Assembly: GCF_009696315.1 (NCBI RefSeq)
Contig: NZ_VUMG01000001.1
Span: 186,001-250,000, forward strand
Length of the DNA: 64,000 bases
Direction of reading: 5' to 3'
Source: Cutibacterium porci
GTDB lineage: Bacteria > Actinomycetota > Actinomycetes > Propionibacteriales > Propionibacteriaceae
Part shown: positions 57,296 through 64,000 of the stretch, piece by piece
How positions within the stretch are numbered: the stretch's first letter is position 1
Layout: each line of letters starts with the position of its first letter
Made by a program: the position numbers and the translations under genes
Notes under the pieces: generated by a model
Told to the model about the DNA's origin: nothing
Databases searched by the model: none
What the model saw: the letters and a program-made list of their open reading frames with translations, nothing else

Positions 57296-57347
57296 CATCG
57301 TTATACATTTATTATTTTATCTATATATATCGTTATCGCTTTATATT

Positions 57348-57770
57348 CGATCACCCCCTAGACGTGTGGAGCCAAGCGGGAAGGGGCCGGCGTCACCGGC
57401 ACCGTTAGAGATCACTCCAGGCACGTGTTGGGTATCGCCCGATTACGCTACCCAACACCGGCAGGACCACCCCTAGACATGTGGAGGGTATCTCCCGAGT
57501 CCTCTGCGTCACCCAATCGGATTACAGATAGGTAGAGCCAAGGTCCCGAGACTGGCCGTACTCGTCGCCTCGGTCGGATCACCCTTAGACACGTGGAGCC
57601 AAGTGATCACGATCGCTATGTTCGGGGCGCTCCTGGGGATCACCCCTAGTCGAGCCAAAACTTTCAGCCCGCTCCCCGACGAAGATTCCACAGGATCACC
57701 CTCTAGACACCAGAAGGCAAGAGCGCGTCAACACTGACATGTCATCAACCTCCCGACGCGGGGACACAAG
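57348..57770. repeat. Degenerate 28-base repeat array, possible relic CRISPR
   Basis: Seven or eight diverged copies of about GGATCACCCCTAGACACG followed by TGGAGCCAAG begin near 57348, 57409, 57464, 57519, 57576, 57637, 57693 and 57743. Spacing is 61, 55, 55, 57, 61, 56 and 50 bases, leaving unrelated spacers of about 22-33 bases. Copies 1 and 5 are best preserved at the right end (GTGGAGCCAAG). Copy 8 keeps a CCCG-ACG-CGGG hairpin. The GGATCACCCC beginning and the 28/33 geometry resemble actinobacterial type I-E CRISPR repeats. No cas gene is in the window. Confidence 0.55.
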
Positions 57771-58765
57771 CAAATAGTCCTTAATATCCTGCCAATAGGA
57801 ACACGAAGACAAGGTCCTGCCAGAGGCCGTCGAGAAGACGATCGAGGGGCAGGTCAGACGAACCCCACAGCAACCACACGACCGCCCCGACATAAGCGCA
57901 CCAAAGGCGGAGCCTCACTTCCTCGCCGCGCCCCAACCCAAATTCCTCACGACCTACTGGCACTGTCAATGTCATCTCAACAAAGCCTCGCCAACCAAAC
58001 CCTTTCCACCCAGTTAGTACCTATCTTCCACGTATAGCTCCCTTCCGAGAGGACACTCACAGCTGTCCACCGGAAGAAACCCACACGGTACGGCAGAGAC
58101 AGGCATACGGGACACGATCCAGGGAGAAAAGCCACGCACAAGGAAAAAGACGAGCACAAGGAGTTACACATACCGAACATGACGGCCACAAACGTCAAGA
58201 TCCCTGCTCAAAAACCTTCAAAATCATCACAAGATTCAATACACTTCCACATCTTAGAAACCGCACCCGAGAAATCTCGTCAGTGGTCGCCTTTCCCTGC
58301 ATACCTTAAAAATACGTCGACCACCTAGGTCGCATCTGCCAAGTCTGTCCGTCAACAAGGCACCCAGATCGGCCCGAGACCTGAGAACGAAGAATACATA
58401 ACTCAGCTCATCAATGGTCAAAAACCATTCATAGCGCACCGAATATCGTTCCGTCCCGGGAGTAGCAACGGCTTAAGTAAAAACAATCGACGGAATTAGT
58501 AACGTTGCCTGGCCCAACCCACTCATATCTACATAACCCACTTCTATCTACATAAGCCACTTCTCACCATCACTCATCGTGAATGCGGAGACTTACGACA
58601 AACCTCGGGTACCCACCTTGGCAACGATGCCACTTCTAGTGGTGATATGACTCCATGACCAATGCAAGTTATCGTTACGAGTTACCGATAACATCTCGCC
58701 TTACGATGCACCATGCCAATGGTGAGGGTTGTCGCAAACCCCAGTCTTCACTCAACAAACAAAAA

Positions 58766-58800
58766 GGCGGGCCCGACATATTTCTGACCGGACCCGCCTC
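58766..58800 (-). terminator. Terminator after jag
   Basis: On the minus strand, GGCGGGTCCGG pairs imperfectly with GGGCCCGCC around a 13-base loop and is followed by TTTTTG. It starts about 10 bases past the jag stop and ends the rpmH-rnpA-yidD-yidC-jag operon. Confidence 0.8.
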
Positions 58801-58809
58801 AATCACTGT

Positions 58810-59430
58810 TCACTGCTCCAGTGTAATAACCACGTGTCGCTTAGGCTCGACGCCCTCGGACTCACTCACGAGCCCAGCTGCAGCGACCGCATCATGAACG
58901 ATCTTTCGCTCAAAGGGATTCATCGGGGCAAGGTGAGCCGGCTCGCCGGTCTCCTTGACCGACTGGATCGCCTCAGTTGCTAGGGCTACCAGCTCCTTAC
59001 GACGCGACTCCCGATAGCCAGCGATGTCGAGCATGAGTCGCGAACGGTGCCCAACCTCAGTCATGACGGCCAACCGCGATAGCTCTTGCAAAGCCTCTAA
59101 AACCTTGCCATCCTTGCCAACCAGGGTCTGCGAATCCGTGACAATAGATACGTGAGCTCGGCCACTTTCCACATAGGTATCGATGTCGCCATCTAGATCT
59201 GCGATGTCAAGGAGCTCCTCAAGGTAGTCAGCGGCGATGTCACCCTCTTCATCCAGAGGGTCGCCAGCCTCCTCGTCATCATCTTCAGCATTATCAACAT
59301 CTTCGGAATCTTCCGATTCGACGTCTTCAGCCTCAAGCTCCTGGGGTCCGAGATCGTCGCGATCCTCACCTTGACCGCCGTCACGCTGACCGTCATCGAG
59401 CTCTTCTACGCGCTCGCCGCTTTCACTCAT
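58810..59430 (-). CDS. Jag/KhpB-like RNA-binding protein
   Basis: 206-residue protein of the Jag family: a very acidic N-terminal tail of about 70 residues (runs such as EDVESEDSEDVDNAEDDDEE), a KH-like domain (VTDSQTLVGKDGKVLEALQ) and a C-terminal R3H domain (MNPFERKIVHDAV...VEPKRHVVI). It binds RNA and is thought to act with YidC near the cell membrane. It follows yidC by 64 bases and is the last gene of the operon. Confidence 0.9.
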   Translation of the reverse strand: MSESGERVEELDDGQRDGGQGEDRDDLGPQELEAEDVESEDSEDVDNAEDDDEEAGDPLDEEGDIAADYLEELLDIADLDGDIDTYVESGRAHVSIVTDSQTLVGKDGKVLEALQELSRLAVMTEVGHRSRLMLDIAGYRESRRKELVALATEAIQSVKETGEPAHLAPMNPFERKIVHDAVAAAGLVSESEGVEPKRHVVITLEQ

Positions 59431-59494
59431 CTGCTACCTCTCAAAGACAACTGTTGTTTCGACCCCAGGGGCCTATATTTCTTAAGGTCCGCGC

Positions 59495-60574
59495 CTACTT
59501 TTTTCGCTGAGCTCTCGTCTGCTTGGCAGGTTGCTGACGACGGACCACCTGACGGCCTCCACTGGCGTCTTTGCGAACCGTCTGACGAGTCACACCCTGG
59601 CGAGCTACCATCGGCTTTTCGCCATCCTCGACAGTTGCTACCGGAGTAGGGGCAACAACCTTGCGACGACGCTTCTCGCGACGCGCACGCTCAATTTCAT
59701 CGGGATCCTTGCCTTTGGCGATCATGCGCTCACGCCAATCGATATAAGCGGGAGTATTTGGCGTCGGGTTGTTACGAATGAGGATCTCCTGCTGACCCAA
59801 CGTCCACAGATTCGAGGTGCACCAGTACAGCATGACGCCGATCGGGAAGCTCACACCACTGAACAGATACATCAGCGGGAAGAGGTAAATCATCATCTTC
59901 TGCTGCTGGGCCATTGGACCCGTCAGCGACTCGGGGGGCATGTTCTTCCGCATCAGCTGGAGCTGGGTGTAGAACAGCGTCGCCACCATGATGATAATGA
60001 GAACAAGCGCGACGACCTGGGTACCGCCGAATCCATTGTTCATGGGGAGGAATCGACCAGCCAACTCGGCGCCAAAGAATTTGGCGTGTTGTAGCGATTC
60101 CATCAATCCTGGATTTTCAGTGAAGAAATGGCCGCGGGGGATACCACGGGAGGCACCGTCTAATACGCGGAACAACGCCAGGAAAATTGGCATCTGCAGC
60201 AATACAGGCAGACAGGACGCTGCCGGGTTGACCCCTTCCTCGCGGTAGAGGTTCATCATCTCCTGACCGGCACGTTCCCGGTCATCGCCGTACTTTTCCT
60301 GGATGGCCTTCATCTTCGGCTGGATAAGCTGCATTGATCGCGCAGAGTTGATCTGTTTGACGAACAGGGGCACCAGCAGTAGACGAATGAAAATCGTCAA
60401 GCAGACGATGGCCAACGTCCAAGAGATACCAGAATCACGACCAAACAGTGGCGACCATAGGTAGTGGAAAAAGACCAGCAGGCCGGACACCGCCCAGTAC
60501 AGCGGCACCATGATGGCGTGACCCATCGCGTGCAGGGCGCCGCCTAGGCCAAGTATGACCAGCGGGTTGAGCAT
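59495..60574 (-). CDS. yidC: Membrane protein insertase YidC
   Basis: 359-residue YidC/Oxa1 insertase with about five membrane segments. The conserved core begins ISWTLAIVCLTIFIRLLLVP, with the insertion-groove arginine in IFIRLLL, the coiled-coil loop (MKAIQEKYGDDRERAGQEMM) and SCLPVLLQMPIFLALFRVL. The C-terminus is highly basic and long (KRRRKVVAPTP to KQTRAQRKK), which helps ribosome binding in related proteins. The start ATG shares its last base region with the yidD stop (TGATG), so translation is coupled. Confidence 0.96.
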   Translation of the reverse strand: MLNPLVILGLGGALHAMGHAIMVPLYWAVSGLLVFFHYLWSPLFGRDSGISWTLAIVCLTIFIRLLLVPLFVKQINSARSMQLIQPKMKAIQEKYGDDRERAGQEMMNLYREEGVNPAASCLPVLLQMPIFLALFRVLDGASRGIPRGHFFTENPGLMESLQHAKFFGAELAGRFLPMNNGFGGTQVVALVLIIIMVATLFYTQLQLMRKNMPPESLTGPMAQQQKMMIYLFPLMYLFSGVSFPIGVMLYWCTSNLWTLGQQEILIRNNPTPNTPAYIDWRERMIAKGKDPDEIERARREKRRRKVVAPTPVATVEDGEKPMVARQGVTRQTVRKDASGGRQVVRRQQPAKQTRAQRKK

Positions 60575-61044
60575 CAGTTCTCACCTCGGGTGTGGGAAGG
60601 GGTACCCATAGGGGTACTCCCCGGATCGGTGTGTCCGGGGATGGTTCGTAGGGCCGACTCGTGATCCCTTGGGTTATCACCTATCAGATCGTGACTCGGC
60701 TGGTTTGTTGATCGCGCAGTCTCCGGGTGGAGCTCCTGCCATTGTCTCGCCTCGGGGGTGCCCGGCACTGGGTCGTACCAACCATAGGACCACGGATTGC
60801 ATCGCAAGATCCGCCACATGATCATTGGCGTCGCGCGAAAGACCCCGTGCACCTGCAACGCTCGCAGGCCGTAGGCCGAACAACTGGGCTGGTACTTGCA
60901 GACATCTCCGTAGAGCGGCGAAATAATGGCCCGCCACCCTTTGACGAATCCGATTGCCAACCACGTCAGGGGACGAAAACGTCGCACCGTCGCCGAGTCG
61001 TCGCCTCTGTGTGAGCATTGTGAGGGAACAATCGTAGCCATCAT
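60574..61044 (-). CDS. yidD: Membrane protein insertion efficiency factor YidD
   Basis: 156 residues from the ATG at 61044, which overlaps the rnpA stop as ATGA. The YidD core with its cysteines is clear: YKPSCSAY-like YQPSCSAYGLRALQVHG, RILRCNPWSYGWYDPVP. It carries an unusually long polar C-terminal tail of about 55 residues after the core; most YidD proteins end near 80-110 residues. It is membrane-associated and assists YidC. The frame is also open to 61071. Confidence 0.93.
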   Translation of the reverse strand: MMATIVPSQCSHRGDDSATVRRFRPLTWLAIGFVKGWRAIISPLYGDVCKYQPSCSAYGLRALQVHGVFRATPMIMWRILRCNPWSYGWYDPVPGTPEARQWQELHPETARSTNQPSHDLIGDNPRDHESALRTIPGHTDPGSTPMGTPSHTRGEN

Positions 61045-61478
61045 CGCAATTTCCGCAATGCCTGGTGCCATGCCCCGTCGAGATCTCTCGCGACCCGATC
61101 AGGCTGGGTTGCTGCTGCCGGTAGAGCACGCACAACGACCACAGTGCCATCCTCAAGTTCTTCGACCAGGGGACGACAAAGGTGACGTAGCCGACGCTTA
61201 ACTCGGTTACGCGTCACGGCATTACCCACGGCCTTAGATACGACAAAACCGACCCGCGGCGCAACGCCAAAGTCGGGTCGGGAAGTCGTCGGCGCCAATG
61301 ATTCACCAGGGTTATCCACAAGACCTGTGGATAACCCTGTCATGTCAGCTGATCCTGGCCTGGCCTGTGTGCATCGCCCGGCATGGACAACGAGAGTCGG
61401 ACGACCTGACTTAACGCCCCCGCGGACCGCGGCACGGTAGTCACCAGAGCGGTGCATCCGCGACCGGGCAGGTAGCAT
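61041..61478 (-). CDS. rnpA: RNase P protein component
   Basis: 145-residue protein subunit of RNase P, which matures tRNA 5' ends. The RNA-binding block is VGFVVSKAVGNAVTRNRVKRRLR, with the N-terminal MHRSGDYRAAVRGG and LVVHAG. Between LVVHAG and PRVGFVVSK there is an inserted stretch of about 35 residues (including TGLSTGLVDNPGES) that is absent from typical RnpA. Part of this insert is encoded by a perfect palindrome of two DnaA boxes. It lies 6 bases after rpmH and overlaps yidD. Confidence 0.94.
   Translation of the reverse strand: MLPARSRMHRSGDYRAAVRGGVKSGRPTLVVHAGRCTQARPGSADMTGLSTGLVDNPGESLAPTTSRPDFGVAPRVGFVVSKAVGNAVTRNRVKRRLRHLCRPLVEELEDGTVVVVRALPAAATQPDRVARDLDGAWHQALRKLR
61307..61339. 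promoter_or_regulatory. Palindromic pair of perfect DnaA boxes inside rnpA
   Basis: Arms CAGGGTTATCCACA (61307-61320) and TGTGGATAACCCTG (61326-61339) are exactly complementary with a 5-base gap. Each contains the consensus DnaA box TTATCCACA. They lie in the coding region of rnpA, about 640 bases before the dnaA start. Confidence 0.85.
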
Positions 61479-61484
61479 GGGAAT

Positions 61485-61619
61485 TCAGGCGGACAGATTG
61501 ACGCGACCCTTACGACGGCGAGCAGCGAGGATGCTGCGACCGGCGCGGGTGCTCATACGGGAACGGAAGCCGTGGTTACGGGCACGGCGACGGTTGCTGG
61601 GCTGGAAAGTGCGCTTCAC
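61485..61619 (-). CDS. rpmH: Ribosomal protein L34
   Basis: 44-residue, very basic protein: [18 protein letters not shown] at the start, [20 protein letters not shown] in the middle and VNLSA at the end, the full L34 signature. It starts with GTG at 61619, with GGGAG about 9 bases upstream. It is the first gene of the rpmH-rnpA-yidD-yidC-jag operon and is divergent from dnaA, the standard bacterial arrangement. Confidence 0.97.
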
Positions 61620-61925
61620 GGGGATGTTCTCCCTTGTGTCTTGGGGATCACCCGGGGAATCGACGCAAGCCGGTCCCTCCGGGGCGCCCGGGTGGGCGCA
61701 GGGGAAGTGGACGCTGAAGATAGCGACTGGGCAACTCTACGTCGTCGGGACCCTTATCGGCAAACTGACTACTCTGCACCCCCAGGACACCGAATGACAG
61801 CCATGAAACCACATCTATGTAGTCATATGACCCGCCTGACAAGCCCTTCAAACCGGTTGCGGATGAGCCAAGGACTCACTAGCGTTCAGCGGAGTGGTCC
61901 TCCTCAGGTACCTCGTCACACCGGC

Positions 61926-61946
61926 TGTGGAAAACTGTGTGGACAA
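61926..61946 (+). promoter_or_regulatory. DnaA-box-like sites before dnaA
   Basis: TGTGGAAAA (61926-61934) and TGTGGACAA (61938-61946), each one base from the DnaA-box consensus, lie 30-50 bases before the dnaA start and suit autoregulation. The rest of 61620-61925 presumably holds the divergent rpmH and dnaA promoters. Confidence 0.6.
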
Positions 61947-61978
61947 CTCTCGATGACTTCTAGGGAACAGGTGGTGGA

Positions 61979-63481
61979 ATGTCTGACACCCCGTTCGGCG
62001 ACGTTGACCACCCTCGTCCCGCGCCGATCCATCCCGATGCCGTGCTGCCCCCACCGATGAGTTCACAGCCGGCTGACGATGATCCCACTCAGGCCCTCAA
62101 CGAAGCGTGGGCCAATATCCTCACAAAGGTTTCAAAACCCAATCGCGCGTGGTTATCCAACACCACACCGGTGACAATGCATGCCTCTACGGCAATGGTT
62201 GCCGTCCCCAACGATTTTGCGCGTGACCGTCTTGAATCAAAGATGCGTCACGAACTGGAAGAACTCCTCTCCGACCATTTTCACAAGGCTATTCATTTAG
62301 CAATCACCATTGATCCTGACCTTGAGTTGGCTCTTGGTGCTCCCGACCATGAGGATGAGGAAGAAGAGGTTCCGCCTGCTCAGTTCGTCCCCAAAGTCAC
62401 CGTCGGAACAACTGAGCCTTCCACTCAACCCGTATCCACCGTCGACGACGATGAAGGCAACCGCCTTAATCCGAAGTACACCTTTGATTCCTTCGTCATC
62501 GGCGCATCTAATCGGTTTGCCCATGCCGCCGCAGTCGCGGTCGCTGAAGCTCCTGGAAAGTCATACAACCCGCTACTCATCTACGGCGGTTCTGGTCTGG
62601 GAAAGACTCATCTACTGCACGCCATTGGACGTTACGTCATGTCGTATTACGACAATGTCAAGGTGAAGTACGTCTCAACCGAGGAACTCACCAACGACTT
62701 CATTAACGCGATTGGCACTAACCGCACTCGGGAATTCCGTCGCTCCTATCGTGACGTCGATGTTCTGCTCGTTGACGATATCCAATTTCTTGAGTCGAAG
62801 ATCCAGACCCAAGAAGAATTCTTCCATACCTTTAACACGCTTCACAACGCTCAGAAGCAAATCGTCATGACTTCTGACCGGCCACCAAAACTACTAGAGG
62901 CCCTTGAACCGCGTCTGCGCAGCCGGTTCGAGTGGGGTTTACTCACCGACATCCAGCCTCCAGATTTAGAAACGCGCATCGCTATTTTGCGACGCAAGGT
63001 CGCAGCCGAGAAGATTACTGTCGAACCGGATGTGCTGGAGTTCATCGCTAGCCGCATTCAAACCAATATCCGTGAACTCGAAGGAGCCCTCATCCGGGTG
63101 ACGGCCTTTGCCAGCCTTAACCAGCAACCGGTAGATATTTCCCTAGCCGAAGTCGTCCTTAAAGACCTCATTCCAGAGGGTCGTGAAACTCCGGTAACGC
63201 CAGAGCGCATCATTGCCGAAACCGCCGACTATTTCGACATTTCCACGGATGATCTCCTGGGCACTTCGCGCGCTCAAACGCTTGTCACCGCTCGACAGAT
63301 AGCAATGTACCTGTGCCGAGAGCTCACCGATCTCTCATTGCCTAAGATCGGTGCCGAGTTTGGCGGCAAGGACCACACCACCGTCATGCATGCTGATCGC
63401 AAAATTCGCGCGCTCATGGGCGAACAGCGTCAGATCTTCAATCAGGTTTCTGAGATCACCAACCGCATCAAGCAGTACTGA
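61979..63481 (+). CDS. dnaA: Chromosomal replication initiator DnaA
   Basis: 500-residue initiator. Domain I occupies about residues 30-110, followed by an acidic linker ([10 protein letters not shown]). The AAA+ domain starts at [19 protein letters not shown] with Walker [16 protein letters not shown] and Walker [12 protein letters not shown], and contains sensor RLRSRFEWG. The C-terminal DNA-binding domain has [22 protein letters not shown] and the signature [15 protein letters not shown]. The ATG at 61979 has AGGTGG upstream. It binds the boxes in the adjacent origin and opens the duplex for replication. Confidence 0.98.
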   Translation: MSDTPFGDVDHPRPAPIHPDAVLPPPMSSQPADDDPTQALNEAWANILTKVSKPNRAWLSNTTPVTMHASTAMVAVPNDFARDRLESKMRHELEELLSDHFHKAIHLAITIDPDLELALGAPDHEDEEEEVPPAQFVPKVTVGTTEPSTQPVSTVDDDEGNRLNPKYTFDSFVIGASNRFAHAAAVAVAEAPGKSYNPLLIYGGSGLGKTHLLHAIGRYVMSYYDNVKVKYVSTEELTNDFINAIGTNRTREFRRSYRDVDVLLVDDIQFLESKIQTQEEFFHTFNTLHNAQKQIVMTSDRPPKLLEALEPRLRSRFEWGLLTDIQPPDLETRIAILRRKVAAEKITVEPDVLEFIASRIQTNIRELEGALIRVTAFASLNQQPVDISLAEVVLKDLIPEGRETPVTPERIIAETADYFDISTDDLLGTSRAQTLVTARQIAMYLCRELTDLSLPKIGAEFGGKDHTTVMHADRKIRALMGEQRQIFNQVSEITNRIKQY

Positions 63482-63975
63482 ACAACACTCAATCCTGTCA
63501 ACGGTATTTTCTGTCAACACTTTCTGTCAGCAGCGTTTCGTCTCCGGGTCCTGTCAACGCTGTTAGCGGCGATAGTCCTACCCATGCAGACGACCTGTAC
63601 ACCCATCCCCACACCCGGCTGTGGACAACTGGGGGATAACCAGGGGATAACAGTGGGACAGTGTCTTGCATCCACAACTACCTCGTCGGCACACACATCT
63701 GGTCCACGTCGTCATCCACCGCTCAATAGTGCTTACGACAAGGCTTTTTAACAGTTATCCACAAGTTCCACAGGGGTTATGAGTATGACGGAAAGATATA
63801 CATCTTCATCTCTTACAAGTCTGTGGGTGTGGATATGGGGATAAGCCCTCCTACAAGACACCACTGGGTATCAGCCATCTCGGGCATCACCACGAGAGTG
63901 CCATTGGTCGGTGAGCATGGATATGATCAGCATGCAGGCACCATGGAGTGCGAGACGCCGAGTCAAGGGGACGCA
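63482..63975. other. Replication origin (oriC) between dnaA and dnaN
   Basis: About 490 non-coding bases with one perfect DnaA box (TTATCCACA at 63755-63763) and several near matches: TGTGGACAA at 63620, GGGGATAAC at 63632 and 63643, TGTGGATAT at 63828 and GGGGATAAG at 63837. AT-rich stretches flank the perfect box (CTTTTTAACAG; AAAGATATACATCTTCATC). Four copies of CTGTCA (63495, 63511, 63524, 63551) lie at the left end. The place between dnaA and dnaN is the normal actinobacterial origin. Confidence 0.85.
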
Positions 63976-64000
63976 GTGGAAATCCGTCTGGAACGCGATG
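63976..64000 (+). CDS. dnaN: DNA polymerase III beta clamp, first 8 codons
   Basis: GTG at 63976, with AAGGGG about 8 bases upstream, begins MEIRLERD, the usual start of actinobacterial DnaN (MKIRLERD-type). The rest is beyond the window. Its place after dnaA and oriC supports the call. Confidence 0.85.

Larger units (their letters stand above)
55579..58765. other. 3.2-kb gene-poor block beside the origin
   Basis: No convincing gene on either strand between rsmG and jag. Open frames are short, have poor codon use, lack ribosome-binding sites and match nothing I recognise (for example 56337-56723 on the minus strand and 56824-57021 on the plus strand). Local composition changes sharply, with a very AT-rich patch at 57300-57350 (TATATATAT). 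The block contains one parS-like site and the degenerate repeat array at 57348-57770. It looks like decayed or inserted DNA, or a structural origin-flanking region. Confidence 0.6.

Noticed and set aside
57349-57721. Calling the repeats an active CRISPR array
   Set aside because: Copies differ at many positions, spacing varies from 50 to 61 bases and no cas gene is in the window; an active array would have near-identical repeats.
55579-58765. tRNA or rRNA genes in the gene-poor block
   Set aside because: No cloverleaf with a T-loop (GTTCGAATC-type) or rRNA core sequence was seen on either strand.
60435-60680. Minus-strand 81-codon frame across the yidD/yidC junction
   Set aside because: Out-of-frame shadow of two coupled, well-supported genes.

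Overview
The window looks like the origin-proximal chromosome of a propionic-acid bacterium, most likely Cutibacterium (C. acnes or a close relative). Three observations support this. The right end has the actinobacterial order parB-parA-rsmG-jag-yidC-yidD-rnpA-rpmH-dnaA-oriC-dnaN. A 1126-residue protein resembles the diphosphate-dependent PEP carboxykinase known from propionibacteria. The DNA is moderately GC-rich with actinobacterial codon use. No organism-level search could be run, so the species is inference.

Layout. 1-3 kb: glycerol uptake (glpK, glpF) and a divergent SorC-family regulator. 3-4.5 kb: an HtrA protease. 4.9-12.4 kb: an arabinoside locus with a GH51 arabinofuranosidase, a binding protein and two permeases, a GH43 gene broken by indels, and a divergent LacI regulator behind a perfect twin operator. 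12.4-17.5 kb: housekeeping redox and RNA-modification genes (trxB, a pseudouridine synthase, trxA, an OsmC protein) plus an MFS transporter. 17.7-30.6 kb: a co-directional polyol/sugar-phosphate operon (rpiB-type isomerase, unclassified membrane protein, HAD phosphatase, two FGGY kinases, AraM-type and GpsA-type dehydrogenases, transketolase, SorC regulator), with a DeoR regulator upstream. 31-42 kb: a complete glucuronide pathway (GPH transporter, beta-glucuronidase, UxaC, UxuB, UxuA, LacI regulator, plus a GH31 glycosidase). 42-51.4 kb: the PEPCK, a FhuF-like iron-sulfur protein, an aminotransferase, a Ddl ligase, SURF1 and DUF3817 proteins. 51.6-64 kb: the partition and replication-origin region.

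How the genes work together. Three sugar loci feed central metabolism. Glucuronides enter through the GPH carrier, are cut by beta-glucuronidase, and pass through UxaC, UxuB and UxuA to 2-keto-3-deoxygluconate. The polyol operon seems to phosphorylate a polyol or ketose, oxidise it, isomerise it with an RpiB-type enzyme and pass it to transketolase; erythritol or a pentitol are the best guesses. The arabinoside locus may be only partly functional because its GH43 gene is disrupted.

The most unusual parts lie near the origin. There is a gene-poor block of about 3.2 kb between rsmG and jag. It carries an array of about eight degenerate 28-base repeats at 50-61-base spacing that may be a decayed type I-E CRISPR array. 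Four parS sites lie across 50.8-57.3 kb. A perfect palindrome of two DnaA boxes lies inside the rnpA coding region.
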